From Candidatus Micrarchaeaceae archaeon (GTDB lineage Archaea; Micrarchaeota; Micrarchaeia; Micrarchaeales; Micrarchaeaceae), in NCBI GenBank assembly GCA_027310825.1, contig DAIDAC010000001.1:44695-108694 (forward strand): DNA of 64,000 nt. The letters are read 5' to 3'. The notes under the pieces are model-generated. The model made no database searches. It saw only the letters and a program-made list of their open reading frames with translations, and had not been told where the DNA came from. Position 1 is the first letter of the stretch; every line of letters starts with the position of its first letter. The translations under genes were made by a program, and so were the position numbers. Shown one piece after another: positions 1 to 7,685 of the stretch.

Positions 1-1
1 C

Positions 2-322
2 GGCGCAGAACACAATCCACTTAGCAAAAGGTGCAAGATCGGATTCTGGCTTGGCAAAGAGCATTGGGGAAAGGGATACGGGAAAGAGGCGGCGAAACTT
101 ATGCTGCATCTGTGCTTTACTGAGCTCGAAGCGAACAGGGTGGTCGGAGAAGTCCACACATTCAACGAAAGGTCTATGGTGCTGCTTTCGAAGCTTGGTT
201 TCAAGAAAGAAGGAATCCTGAGGCAGGAATCGTTCATCGATGGGGTGTATGTTGACGACGTGGTTCTGAGCATTTTGAAAGAAGAGTATAAAGACATTTC
301 TGGCGTGCAGCTTTCAAGATAA
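2..322 (+). CDS. GNAT-family N-acetyltransferase, C-terminal part (cut by window edge)
   Basis: The reading frame is open from base 2, so the start lies outside the window. About 106 residues are visible. They include the acetyl-CoA loop with the Gly-rich motif around GKGYGKEAA and the typical RimJ/RimL-like end: an N-E-R-S motif, then LLSKLGFKKEGILRQ and a hydrophobic C-terminal strand. The family transfers acetyl groups from acetyl-CoA to protein N-termini or small amines. The substrate cannot be read from this fragment. It ends 85 nt before the histone gene on the same strand, and a TATA-like TTTAAATA separates them, so the two are probably independent units. Confidence 0.85.
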   Translation, partial: GAEHNPLSKRCKIGFWLGKEHWGKGYGKEAAKLMLHLCFTELEANRVVGEVHTFNERSMVLLSKLGFKKEGILRQESFIDGVYVDDVVLSILKEEYKDISGVQLSR

Positions 323-407
323 GCAAACTTCCGCTTTTCGAATTTTGCAGTTCGTTTAAATACTTTATCTAGCGTTCATCTACTCTTGCAGTTTGCAGGG
401 TGACAAT

Positions 408-611
408 TTGTACATTAAAAGAAACACGATCAAGAAGATGTTGAAGGATGCCGGCGCAGAGCGCGTCAGCGATGAAGCTGTTGCCGTTCTTTACACGAAC
501 ATGAATAAGATGGTATTCTCCTTTGCAAGTAGAACGGCGAAGCTTGCGAAGCATGCAAAGCGAAAGACGATCATTGGATCCGACGTGAAGCTTGCTATGC
601 ATACTCAGTGA
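408..611 (+). CDS. archaeal histone (histone-fold DNA-binding protein)
   Basis: The product is a single histone fold of 67 residues, the usual size for archaeal histones. The diagnostic DAGAERVSDEAV loop joins helices 1 and 2, a long central helix follows, and the C-terminal part has the RKTIIGSDVKLA motif. It should dimerise and wrap DNA. The start is a TTG at 408 preceded by GGTGA at 399-403. An in-frame TTG at 393 would add five residues, but position 408 gives the family length. A TATA-like TTTAAATAC lies at about 354-362. Histone identity is clear; only the start is uncertain. Confidence 0.9.
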   Translation: MYIKRNTIKKMLKDAGAERVSDEAVAVLYTNMNKMVFSFASRTAKLAKHAKRKTIIGSDVKLAMHTQ

Positions 612-613
612 GT

Positions 614-656
614 CGGAAAGCTTTTTATTATCTGTTTCTGATTGAATCAGCATGGC
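614..656 (+). repeat. duplicated promoter/leader of LamG paralogue 1
   Basis: These 43 nt run from the promoter into the first codons of the 652 gene. They match 3765-3807 before the 3803 gene almost perfectly: within the 38 nt upstream of ATG I see one difference, TTTCTG versus TTTTTG. The block contains the TATA-like CTTTTTATTATC, about 25 nt before the ATG, so both genes probably share one expression programme and have short leaders. Confidence 0.8.
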
Positions 657-1542
657 GCAAAGAAGGAGCTCGGCACAGTCGGCGATGGAATACCTGATGA
701 CGTACGGATGGGCTATTCTGATTATTGCGGTTGTGCTTGCAGTCCTATTCCAGCTTGGTGTTTTCTCCGGCGGAAACTTTACTCCGAAAGCACAGGCCGG
801 AGCATGCCAAGTCCAAAAGACCGCAGTTGGTTCGTCTTTGGTAGGAGAATGCCAAGGGCAACTTCCGGAATTTGTCGCAAAATTCGAGGGCAATGGCGCT
901 ATAATCGTATCAAAACCGTCAGAGAATGACGGTTTTCCTAACGGGTACACAATGAGTGCTTGGGTTTCGTATGTAAGCCCGGTAAGCGTGTGCGGATATG
1001 CTGTCGGGATCGAAGACAGCAGCGCGCTGCCGCGTGGAGGAGCGGTGCTGTCATGCAATAGCCAACCCTCTCCATATGGCGAGACAATCAACCAGGCAAA
1101 CTATGCTGCCAGTGCGCCAGGGAGCCAGCCAACTCTCCCATTCGGCACATGGGAGTTCATAGCAGTTGCCTGGAATCCAACCGCACAGACGATAACATTT
1201 TACCTAAATGGCGCGCAGTACGGAGCGTCGGTTTCCGATACCGTGCTGCCTGTGAATATGATAATGACTACTCCGCACTATGTTGTGGGCGGACAGACAA
1301 ACGGCGGCTCCTGGAATGGCTACGAAGCAGACGCACAGATGTACAACACCTCGCTTTCATCTAACGAAATCCAATCCTTGTACCAGGAGGGCATTGGAGG
1401 TGCGCCAATTAGGCCACAGAATATAGTTGGATGGTGGCCCCTTAACGGAAATGCGAATGACTACTCCGGAAACAATAACAATGGCGCTGGGACAAATGTA
1501 GGTTACAGCAGTTCTTGGCAGAGCGGATACACCGCGCCCTAA
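652..1542 (+). CDS. pilin-like LamG-domain surface protein (paralogue 1)
   Basis: The 296-residue protein begins with a class III (type IV pilin-like) signal: a short basic stretch, then AQSAMEYLMTYGWAILII with Q at +1 and E at +5 and a hydrophobic helix. A prepilin peptidase would cut before Q9 and leave the helix for pilus-type assembly. Residues from about 75 to 245 form a LamG/concanavalin-like beta sandwich, ending in a conserved GGAP-RPQN linker and a GWWPLNGNANDYSGNNNNG motif. Residues 9-75 are identical to the protein at 3803-4675, while the lectin part differs. It probably displays a glycan- or surface-binding domain outside the cell. Confidence 0.8.
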   Translation: MAQRRSSAQSAMEYLMTYGWAILIIAVVLAVLFQLGVFSGGNFTPKAQAGACQVQKTAVGSSLVGECQGQLPEFVAKFEGNGAIIVSKPSENDGFPNGYTMSAWVSYVSPVSVCGYAVGIEDSSALPRGGAVLSCNSQPSPYGETINQANYAASAPGSQPTLPFGTWEFIAVAWNPTAQTITFYLNGAQYGASVSDTVLPVNMIMTTPHYVVGGQTNGGSWNGYEADAQMYNTSLSSNEIQSLYQEGIGGAPIRPQNIVGWWPLNGNANDYSGNNNNGAGTNVGYSSSWQSGYTAP

Positions 1543-1547
1543 ATCTA

Positions 1548-1820
1548 TTATAGTATTCCAAGCACGTGTAGGATTATTATAACGAAAACAGCCGGAAGGC
1601 CAAACAGTGCTATGACTATCCACATCCAAAGCGATATTACAATCCCCAATCCAAAAATGGCGTTGACAGCGAATATGGAGATCAGACCGAGCATGCTGTT
1701 CACCAGCAGCATCATGATGAGCTTGCCGAACCTGTAGATAAGATAGACGACTGCGAGTATCAACACAACCGTTACTATTTCGCTGACTATGGCGCCCAAC
1801 GCTGCAAGTTCCAGTAACAT
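1548..1820 (-). CDS. small hydrophobic membrane protein, BofA-like
   Basis: The product has 90 residues with three predicted membrane segments. The pattern LLVNSMLGLISIFAVNAIFGLGI followed by a Gly-Leu-Pro and a final hydrophobic helix resembles the BofA-like family (named for a Bacillus sigma-K processing inhibitor), which is found widely, including in archaea, with unknown role there. I start at ATG 1820, where a TATA-like TTATTTAAAG sits about 25 nt upstream. A TTG at 1835 would extend it by five residues. It converges on the LamG gene with 5 nt between the stops. Confidence 0.6.
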   Translation of the reverse strand: MLLELAALGAIVSEIVTVVLILAVVYLIYRFGKLIMMLLVNSMLGLISIFAVNAIFGLGIVISLWMWIVIALFGLPAVFVIIILHVLGIL

Positions 1821-1871
1821 GAATCTATATTCCAATCAGTCTTTAAATAACATTTGGAATCGTTCGCATTA

Positions 1872-2261
1872 TCAGCAGCCAAGAGCGGCAGCGTTGGCCA
1901 GAACCGCCTGGCCATGCGAACCTGCCAGCAACTGGAATATGTAGGGAGCCATGACTGCAATTATCACTCCGATTATTCCTCCAAGAATCATGCCCGTTGC
2001 ATATCCCTGAAGCGTTCCTTTGCTCTGCCCAGGCATGATGTGAGAAGCAGCAAATATCACTCCACCTAGAATCATCAGCAGAATCGCAATCACGTATATT
2101 GCTGTTTGTGTTGTAGCATAAATTGCATACAACTGGCATATCACAGTGTTTCCGGTCGACGATATGGTCGATGCTGCGCTTAAGTTAGCGAACATCACTG
2201 CAGATAGCAATGCCATTATGACGGTTGTTCTCTCCATAATGCAGTTTCTGAACCGCGACAT
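1872..2261 (-). CDS. small three-helix membrane protein with signal peptide, VirB2/TrbC-like topology
   Basis: The 129-residue product starts with a likely Sec signal (MERTTVIMALLSAVMFANLSAAS; ATG at 2237 is an alternative start). Two long hydrophobic segments follow, one containing ILLMILGGVIFAASH and one Gly-rich (GYATGMILGGIIGVIIAVMAP). Signal peptide plus two helices is the plan of VirB2/TrbC pilins of type IV secretion, but no sequence motif proves this and no VirB genes lie nearby. Its promoter region around 2300-2310 is shared, divergently, with the RNase P RNA. Confidence 0.55.
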   Translation of the reverse strand: MSRFRNCIMERTTVIMALLSAVMFANLSAASTISSTGNTVICQLYAIYATTQTAIYVIAILLMILGGVIFAASHIMPGQSKGTLQGYATGMILGGIIGVIIAVMAPYIFQLLAGSHGQAVLANAAALGC

Positions 2262-2332
2262 TTACTTCTTGCGGAACGCTTCGGTTTCACGAAGCGCAAT
2301 CCTTAATAATCTGAACATCTGCTATATTACAG

Positions 2333-2570
2333 ACGGTGGCAGGCGGACAGCCAACCGAAAGGAGGAAGCTCCTCTCATACAGAGCGCATTTGGCCTAAGG
2401 CCTTATTCGGAGCAGAAACGATACCAAAGCAGCATACAAGCGATGACGCGACGAGCTTGCTGTGATGGATGAAACGAGCCGATGAATGCACGATGAGTAT
2501 GCAAGTCGACTATCGACGCTCAGTCTAATGCTGTCTAAAACAGAAAGGGGGCTACGGCCTGCCACTGCCC
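2333..2570 (+). ncRNA. rnpB: RNase P RNA
   Basis: This RNA is the catalytic part of RNase P, which trims tRNA 5' ends. The P1 stem is visible as GGTGGCAGGC (2335-2344) pairing with GCCTGCCACT (2557-2566). The conserved core element GGAGGAAGCTCCTC (about 2360-2373) pairs through AGCTCCT with AGGGGGCT in ACAGAAAGGGGGCTACGG (about 2540-2557), forming P4. Both are the CR-I and CR-V signatures. The length of about 238 nt is short for archaea but suits a reduced genome. An A/T-rich CCTTAATAAT at 2301-2310 is a fitting TATA box. Ends are approximate. Confidence 0.88.
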
Positions 2571-2619
2571 TTGATTAGATTAGGATTAAATAGCTAATCA
2601 CAGAATATCTACAGGTGAG

Positions 2620-2964
2620 ATGATGTCTAAGGCTGGGAAGACAAAAGTTCATGTTGGCCAGGAAGGAGGAAGCGCAGGCATCGCCATTTCTATTATCGAG
2701 CTCAAGAGAAGAAGCGCAGAGTGGATACTTGACAAGATTTATGCTGCGGAGGAGGCACAGGACTATCGTTTGGGGGAAGACTGGAGACGTGCTGCAGCTG
2801 CCAAGAACGCTGAACTTGTCCCGCTCATATTCAGAGATGACTTCGAGCCGATAGAGGCTACTTTTACAACAAATAAGATGCGAAGGCAGGAACCCCGCTC
2901 GCTCTCTGAGCACGAAGAAGGGATAGGGCTTATAGAGTCCTCAGAGGACACGAACAACCATTGA
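2620..2964 (+). CDS. hypothetical charged soluble protein
   Basis: The product has 114 residues, no membrane segment and no domain that I recognise. It is rich in Arg, Glu and Ala, with a probable helix around residues 29-65 and an acidic, disordered-looking C-terminus (SSEDTNNH). Two adjacent ATGs (2620, 2623) follow a GGTGAG ribosome site at 2614-2619. A TATA-like ATTAAATAG lies at about 2585. An overlapping frame at 2651-2854 is open but has no comparable ribosome site. Confidence 0.6.
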   Translation: MMSKAGKTKVHVGQEGGSAGIAISIIELKRRSAEWILDKIYAAEEAQDYRLGEDWRRAAAAKNAELVPLIFRDDFEPIEATFTTNKMRRQEPRSLSEHEEGIGLIESSEDTNNH

Positions 2965-3033
2965 CGTGTTGCCGTCGCAGATGAAATCGCAAACCTTTTT
3001 AAAGGCACGCTTTGTATGAATTAGCGTGATTCA

Positions 3034-3714
3034 ATGGGAATCGTAGACGACCTTCAAGCAGGCTTTGGAGTAATGCTTAGGCCGACAGAGAACACGAAGA
3101 AGACTATGGACATAGGAAAGGCATTTGGATGGTACTTTAGGGTAACATTCATACCGCTGATAGCCTTGATCATAGTCTCATTGGCTTTGGTAGGCGCTCT
3201 CGCCGCATCGCCGGTCTTTGGGGTTTTCGGATCGACCTTTGCAACGATAGGGATTGTGGCAGCGATAATAGTGCCGCTTGTGTTCCTATGGGCATTGATA
3301 CCAGTGACCATATTCATAAGCGCAGGGCTGTACCATCTGGTAGGCACATGGACTAAGACATTCAAGGGAGACTTCAACAAAACATTCACAGCAACGATGT
3401 TCAGCAAGCTTCCGACGATGATCTTCCTTTGGGTGCTTTTGATACCGGCAACAAGCGCATTCTACGTGATATTCGTAGTCTGGGAATTGATAGTGCTTCT
3501 TTTGGCGCTCTCGAACCAGCAGAAGATCAAGTGGAACGTGGCTCTTGGAACTGTTATCATAACAGATGTGATAGTAACCGCAGTGCTCGCTCTGCTGTTG
3601 ACATTGTTCGGAATTGCAATAAACGGCGCGATCGCAGGCGCAGTGCTTCCGCACATACTTGGCAACAACGGATACAGCAACCCGATACTTCCATTCAGCG
3701 GCTCTGCACCATAA
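3034..3714 (+). CDS. Yip1-like multi-pass membrane protein
   Basis: The 226-residue product has an N-terminal cytoplasmic stretch (about 35 residues) and then five hydrophobic segments, with FYHLVGTW-like polar turns (here LYHLVGTW at about residue 100) between helices 2 and 3. That layout and the short polar motif are typical of the Yip1/DUF1282 family of small integral membrane proteins, whose archaeal role is unknown. The ATG follows GTGAT, and TTTTTAAAGG at about 2995 is a good TATA box. The family assignment is moderate; the membrane location is firm. Confidence 0.6.
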   Translation: MGIVDDLQAGFGVMLRPTENTKKTMDIGKAFGWYFRVTFIPLIALIIVSLALVGALAASPVFGVFGSTFATIGIVAAIIVPLVFLWALIPVTIFISAGLYHLVGTWTKTFKGDFNKTFTATMFSKLPTMIFLWVLLIPATSAFYVIFVVWELIVLLLALSNQQKIKWNVALGTVIITDVIVTAVLALLLTLFGIAINGAIAGAVLPHILGNNGYSNPILPFSGSAP

Positions 3715-3764
3715 GCAGACATTGTTTTTTTCTTTTCTATTTCTTTTTATTTTTTACTGCCGAG

Positions 3765-3807
3765 CGGAAAGCTTTTTATTATCTGTTTTTGATTGAATCA
3801 GCATGGC
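3765..3807 (+). repeat. duplicated promoter/leader of LamG paralogue 2
   Basis: This is the second copy of the 614-656 block: the 38 nt before the ATG match with one substitution, and the first codons (ATGGCG) are shared. It is preceded by a T-rich stretch (about 3724-3756) that could end transcription of the 3034-3714 gene. Confidence 0.8.
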
Positions 3808-4675
3808 GATGAGGCGGAGCAAACAGCAGTCAGCTATGGAGTATCTGATGACCTACGGATGGGCCATTCTGATTATTGCAGTTGTGCTTGCAGTCCTATT
3901 CCAGCTCGGAGTCTTTTCTGGAGGGAATTTCACCCCGAAGGCACAGGCAGGTGCATGCCAAGTGCAGAAGACTGCAGTTGGTTCTTCGTTGGTTGGTGAA
4001 TGCCAAGGACAACTTCCGGAATTTGTAGGACAGTTCAACGGGCAGAATGCCTATATATCGATTCCGGATTCCACAACCATAGATTCTGCAGCTTTCACTG
4101 TTTCGTTTTGGGTGAAATTTTCTCAGAATTTTCCAGGCGGGTGCTGCTACAGCCTTGTTAATAAAGGATGGGGTGTGAACGACCAGCGCCAGTGGTATTT
4201 CATAGCTGCGGATACTGGTGGCGGGAGCGTGCGGTACGGCACCGATACGACAATAGGTGCAAATTCAGAATACGATTACCAGTGGAATGACCTAAATTGG
4301 CACTTTGTGACAGGAACATTCTCGGGAGGCACGATGACACTCTATACTGACGCCAAACAGAGACAACAAGCGAGCGGCCTAGGCAACATTTTGATGAATA
4401 CACAATCGATTTATGTTGGCACTGCTGTTGGATACAGTTCCTATTTCCCTGGAGAAATAGCAGACATTCAAGTTTACAACACCTCGCTGTCGGCAAACGA
4501 AATCCAGGCACTTTACATAGAAGGCATCGGAGGTGCACCGGTAAGGCCGCAGAACCTTACCGGATGGTGGCCACTCAACGGTGATTCGAAGGACTACAGC
4601 GGAAACAACAACAACGGGAATACTAACAATGCAGTATTTTCCAGCTCACGGGGGAGCGGATATACTGCTCCTTGA
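3803..4675 (+). CDS. pilin-like LamG-domain surface protein (paralogue 2)
   Basis: The 290-residue paralogue of 652-1542 has the same class III signal (QSAMEYLMTYGWAILII, Q at +1, E at +5) and identical residues 9-75, then a LamG sandwich (about 76-245) that differs strongly, then the shared tail GGAPVRPQN and WWPLNGDSKDYSGNNNNG. The shared N-terminal codons differ at many synonymous positions between the copies, so protein-level selection, not a fresh copy event, keeps them identical. A GCCY pair in the middle (about residues 113-114) could form a disulfide. Probable role: displayed binding domain on a pilus-like fibre. Confidence 0.8.
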   Translation: MAMRRSKQQSAMEYLMTYGWAILIIAVVLAVLFQLGVFSGGNFTPKAQAGACQVQKTAVGSSLVGECQGQLPEFVGQFNGQNAYISIPDSTTIDSAAFTVSFWVKFSQNFPGGCCYSLVNKGWGVNDQRQWYFIAADTGGGSVRYGTDTTIGANSEYDYQWNDLNWHFVTGTFSGGTMTLYTDAKQRQQASGLGNILMNTQSIYVGTAVGYSSYFPGEIADIQVYNTSLSANEIQALYIEGIGGAPVRPQNLTGWWPLNGDSKDYSGNNNNGNTNNAVFSSSRGSGYTAP

Positions 4676-4724
4676 ACCTGCAGTTTCAATAGGCTTTTAA
4701 GCGTTCTTTTCGTTAGATAGCATT

Positions 4725-5219
4725 ATGATCGGCGCGCGAATCTCCGAATCAGTAAGAAGGATACCAATCAATCTCAGAGAGTTGTCACTCAGGCTCTCTG
4801 CTACAGACACTCCAAAGTCATGGTTCAGGGGAAGCTACAGCAGGATAAAGACATTGAGGCTTTCGCTGTGCCTTGCCGCTCTTCTGAGTTATTCCGCTTT
4901 CTCGCTTGGAACAGATTTCACCACCGCTTCATTCATCAACCTGTGGTTCGGGCTCGCTTCTTCCGGCTACATAATAATCGCATTCATATACCTTCTTGGA
5001 TTCAGGATGTGGTATGCACCCACTACGCTTTTCATGATAGTGAGCGCGCTGATCAACTTTGCGATCAATATAAATGGAGGTCCTCTCGGCGTTGGAACTG
5101 CAACTTCGGTGTTCACAACAGCCACGATGCTGCTGTGGCTCTACCTTTTGGTTGTGGGAGTCGTGGCGATGCGCTACGATCGTGGCTCGAAGATAAACGA
5201 GATGCTGAAGCAGAGCTGA
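4725..5219 (+). CDS. four-helix integral membrane protein, unknown function
   Basis: The 164-residue product has a basic cytoplasmic N-terminus of about 45 residues and four hydrophobic segments (about 46-64, 70-92, 98-116, 128-148), ending in a charged tail. I recognise no family. ATG 4725 lies about 25 nt after the TATA-like CTTTTAAG, which fits a leaderless mRNA. It converges on the thioredoxin gene with only 5 nt between the stops. Confidence 0.6.
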   Translation: MIGARISESVRRIPINLRELSLRLSATDTPKSWFRGSYSRIKTLRLSLCLAALLSYSAFSLGTDFTTASFINLWFGLASSGYIIIAFIYLLGFRMWYAPTTLFMIVSALINFAININGGPLGVGTATSVFTTATMLLWLYLLVVGVVAMRYDRGSKINEMLKQS

Positions 5220-5224
5220 TCATC

Positions 5225-5545
5225 TCATTGAATTTTTCCCAGGAACTCTTTTAGGTCAGCCTCGGTTAAGCCAATATAAAGCTGTGCTGTCTTCTTCGCA
5301 AGCTGCTTTCCGTTCTGGAATGCGATTATGGTTGGTACTGCCTCGATTGCGAACCTGTCCCACAGAGGATTCTCGTCTTCGTTGATTTTTGATTCTGCAA
5401 AACTCACCCCTTCCGGAGCGTTGTAGGAATCGAAAATTGGCTTGAACTTTCTGCAATATGGGCACCAGTCAGCCCAGAAAAGTATTACAGTCTTGTTCTT
5501 TGAGGAGATGGCCTTATCTATCGTTTTCCCATCATAGCTGTCCAC
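5225..5545 (-). CDS. thioredoxin-fold thiol-disulfide protein
   Basis: The 106-residue product is a complete thioredoxin fold. The active site is WADWCPYC (CPYC, the glutaredoxin-like dipeptide, instead of CGPC), and the cis-proline loop is AVPTIIAF. It would reduce protein disulfides in the cytoplasm, probably with a thioredoxin reductase encoded elsewhere. Translation starts at GTG 5545, with GGGTGG a few bases upstream. The DUF218 gene lies just upstream on the same strand (15 nt gap), so the two are probably co-transcribed. Confidence 0.88.
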   Translation of the reverse strand: MDSYDGKTIDKAISSKNKTVILFWADWCPYCRKFKPIFDSYNAPEGVSFAESKINEDENPLWDRFAIEAVPTIIAFQNGKQLAKKTAQLYIGLTEADLKEFLGKIQ

Positions 5546-5559
5546 AGTTCCACCCGTTT

Positions 5560-6228
5560 TTATTTGCTGCGCAGCCCTTCTGGATGCCTGGCTATATCAG
5601 ACTTTACGAACCTCTGCTCATTCGTCATTATCAGCTCATCGTAGAGCTGCTTGTTGTAAAGGGCGGAGACGTCAACTAGCGATATCAGCTGCTGCGCGAG
5701 CGCAGATTCGACAGTGGGAGTTACAGGCACTGCGTGCACCTCTACGTTTTCATAGAACAGGCCATCATGCAACATGCTCTTTCCCATGTCTTTTATGCCC
5801 TTTCGCTTTGAGAAGAAAAGCCCGATGTAATTGAGTGCATCGCGCTCTATCTCGGCCCTGTCGAGGCCGAACCAGTAGTGCATAATGAACCACATCACTT
5901 TTACGGATATAGAGAACTTGCAGAACACTGTTATGTCATCGCTCTTCTTCAGCGAAATAAGCGGCTTTGTGTTCTTTATCGATTGTAACGAGTTGATGGA
6001 TTTCGTTTCGACCAGTATTGCAGGAGGCTTCTTCAAAAGTGGAAGCAGAAGTTCCTTCATTGATTCCGCTTCATTGAATTTGCTGCCGGCTTTTCTTCCT
6101 CCAGATATGATAACGCTGTCTACGTTGTTCTTGTTTACAAAATCAGCGAACTCTCCGATGTATTTCTTATAGTCGTCTGCATCTGCATCGAAGACTCCGT
6201 GCCCCAACAGTACCGCAATTCTTGCCAT
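5560..6228 (-). CDS. DUF218/YdcF-like protein
   Basis: The 222-residue product resembles the DUF218 (SanA/YdcF/ElyC) family: an N-terminal VLLGHGVF strand-loop, VIISGGRKAG followed by NEAESMKELLL, then LVETKSINSLQSIKNT, the family's acid/serine-rich nucleotide-like pocket. Members act in envelope metabolism or bind AdoMet-like ligands; the substrate is unknown. There is no signal peptide, so it should be cytoplasmic. The start follows a strong GGGGTG site. It is first in a likely two-gene unit with the thioredoxin. Confidence 0.65.
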   Translation of the reverse strand: MARIAVLLGHGVFDADADDYKKYIGEFADFVNKNNVDSVIISGGRKAGSKFNEAESMKELLLPLLKKPPAILVETKSINSLQSIKNTKPLISLKKSDDITVFCKFSISVKVMWFIMHYWFGLDRAEIERDALNYIGLFFSKRKGIKDMGKSMLHDGLFYENVEVHAVPVTPTVESALAQQLISLVDVSALYNKQLYDELIMTNEQRFVKSDIARHPEGLRSK

Positions 6229-6295
6229 AAAAACACCCCAAACAGTATATGCTCAGGCTCGGTTTTTATAGCTTTGCAGAACTGCAATAAGCTTG

Positions 6296-7072
6296 TTATC
6301 GTTTTCCTTGTCTTCTGTATATAAGATAAAGGAAGTTTACAAGCAGTAGAGCAAGCAGTAACGGGTACGACACCCTGAAAAATGCAAACCCGAAGTATAG
6401 GAAAGCCGCGGCAGCGCCATATCCGATCTGTGCATACCTGTTATTCGGGGAGGTTTTTGGTTCTACAAGCATGACGAATGCAAAGTAATAGTTTACACTG
6501 AAAAGCAGGGTTACTACAGCATTAAAGGACATCAAGTTTGAAAGTCCGCCCAATACCAGATTAAACAACAGAACTATGCCGATAAAAGAGAATGCAGTTG
6601 TGAGCCTGCGGGTCTCGTATGCCAATATTATCAGTATAGGCGTTAGCGATATGGCTAGGCTATACATGTTGTAGTTGCTCGCAGCCCACCATTCATCGCC
6701 GACTCCGAATATTGCAAGTGCCACGACCAACCCAAGAGACGCAGGATTGAAGATGTTTGAGCTCTTGTATTGTATGAAGAACTTTGATAGTATCGCAATT
6801 GTTACTGCGGTTGTAATCAAAAGCAGGGAAGCATTTATCGGCGCAACAGAACCAATGATAAGGCCCGTGATTATCCCTGAGAACGGGATTTTCGATTTAT
6901 GTTTCAGATAAATCTTTCTTATTAACATCTCGATTAAAGCCGCTGCGATAACGGCAAAAATCAATGCCGCTGGGAAGGTATGTAAGGTATAACTCGAAGT
7001 TATAACCAATAAAGAGAGAAGCAAAACTGCCCATAAATACATGGGGCTGACTGGTTGGTTTAATATCTTCAT
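6296..7072 (-). CDS. RnfD/NqrB-family-like membrane protein
   Basis: The product has 258 residues and about nine membrane segments. Motifs match the NQR2/RnfD/RnfE family: SGIITGLIIGS in an early helix, SSNIFNPASLGLV in the middle (the flavinylation area of true RnfD has a conserved Thr or Ser nearby), and EPKTSPNN before the last helices. RnfD and NqrB carry covalent FMN in ion-pumping electron transport, but no other Rnf/Nqr subunit is visible. I start at ATG 7072 (MKILNQPVSP), since longer versions run into the upstream gene. The 7092-7541 gene lies 19 nt upstream and is probably co-transcribed. Confidence 0.7.
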   Translation of the reverse strand: MKILNQPVSPMYLWAVLLLSLLVITSSYTLHTFPAALIFAVIAAALIEMLIRKIYLKHKSKIPFSGIITGLIIGSVAPINASLLLITTAVTIAILSKFFIQYKSSNIFNPASLGLVVALAIFGVGDEWWAASNYNMYSLAISLTPILIILAYETRRLTTAFSFIGIVLLFNLVLGGLSNLMSFNAVVTLLFSVNYYFAFVMLVEPKTSPNNRYAQIGYGAAAAFLYFGFAFFRVSYPLLLALLLVNFLYLIYRRQGKR

Positions 7073-7091
7073 TGGCCAGCCACCATAGGTG

Positions 7092-7541
7092 CTATGCAAC
7101 ATAGCCATTCGGGTCGACGACAACGAACCCGTCATCGCCAAGCGAGGAATCGAAATGGAAGCCGTCATCACCGAAAGTCGTTTCTATTATGTAGAGCTTG
7201 TAGTTAGGCCTCAAGGCTATTGATTGGTTCTGATTGGTGCCTAAGAAGGTAAGCGTCACTTTTGCCGTGTTATTTGGAAGCACAAAAGAGGTAATGTTGA
7301 AGCCAGCCAGCGCTGATTGTGCCTGCTGCGACATTGGTCCGGGATAAACCTGATATGCATATTGGGAGTATTGGGTGCTGGAAAACAGGGTTTTTGAAGA
7401 GTTTATATTTTGGCCTCCAGTCGCAGTTGCGTTGATTTGTGCCCCTGGTGCTGCGCTGTGCCCGTTAAAAGCAATTAGCCCTGCTACAATGATGACTATG
7501 AATAAAACGATTATTGATGGAATTAGGGATTTAGCATTCAT
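7092..7541 (-). CDS. membrane-anchored extracytoplasmic protein, unknown
   Basis: The 149-residue product has an N-terminal anchor (IPSIIVLFIVIIVAGLIAF), an Asn/Thr/Gln-rich linker and a C-terminal beta-rich domain with two similar DDGF turns (FGDDGFHFDSSLGDDGF). The gene precedes the RnfD-like gene in the same direction, so it may be the outer partner of that membrane protein; this is context only. I use ATG 7541; a TTG at 7553 would lengthen it by four residues. A TATA-like TTATAAAG lies about 30 nt upstream. Confidence 0.55.
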   Translation of the reverse strand: MNAKSLIPSIIVLFIVIIVAGLIAFNGHSAAPGAQINATATGGQNINSSKTLFSSTQYSQYAYQVYPGPMSQQAQSALAGFNITSFVLPNNTAKVTLTFLGTNQNQSIALRPNYKLYIIETTFGDDGFHFDSSLGDDGFVVVDPNGYVA

Positions 7542-7629
7542 GAAATCGTTCAATACAGGGGAGTTGTAACTTTATAACTTTTGTGTTAGGCGCGTAGGCT
7601 TAAAAATCTAAGAAGTTGGTACAGATGGC

Positions 7630-7666
7630 AAGTACACCTGAAAGTCAACGCAATCGGTGTGGACTA
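7630..7666 (+). repeat. 37-nt dispersed accessory-region repeat, copy 1
   Basis: This is a diverged copy of an element built as two near-identical 12-mers (consensus AAGTCCACCTGG then AAGTCCAGCTGG) followed by ATCGATGTGGAC. The ends GTCCAC and GTGGAC are inverted. Here the left arm reads AAGTACACCTG and the right arm GGTGTGGACTA. It sits just downstream of the DHFR-like gene. Confidence 0.75.
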
Positions 7667-7685
7667 GGGCTGTTACGAAGGACTG

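Noticed and set aside
369..1091. Long minus-strand frame (240 codons) over the histone and LamG genes
   Set aside because: It is a shadow: the plus strand carries a clear histone and a class III signal peptide plus LamG domain, and the minus frame has no recognisable domain.
1872..2261. Conjugative type IV secretion pilin (VirB2)
   Set aside because: Only the topology fits; no VirB4, VirD4 or other conjugation gene lies in the window, so the call stays at topology level.
2146..2472. Plus-strand frame of 108 codons over the RNase P RNA
   Set aside because: It runs through the conserved RNase P RNA core and over the opposite-strand membrane protein gene; the RNA signatures explain the conservation.
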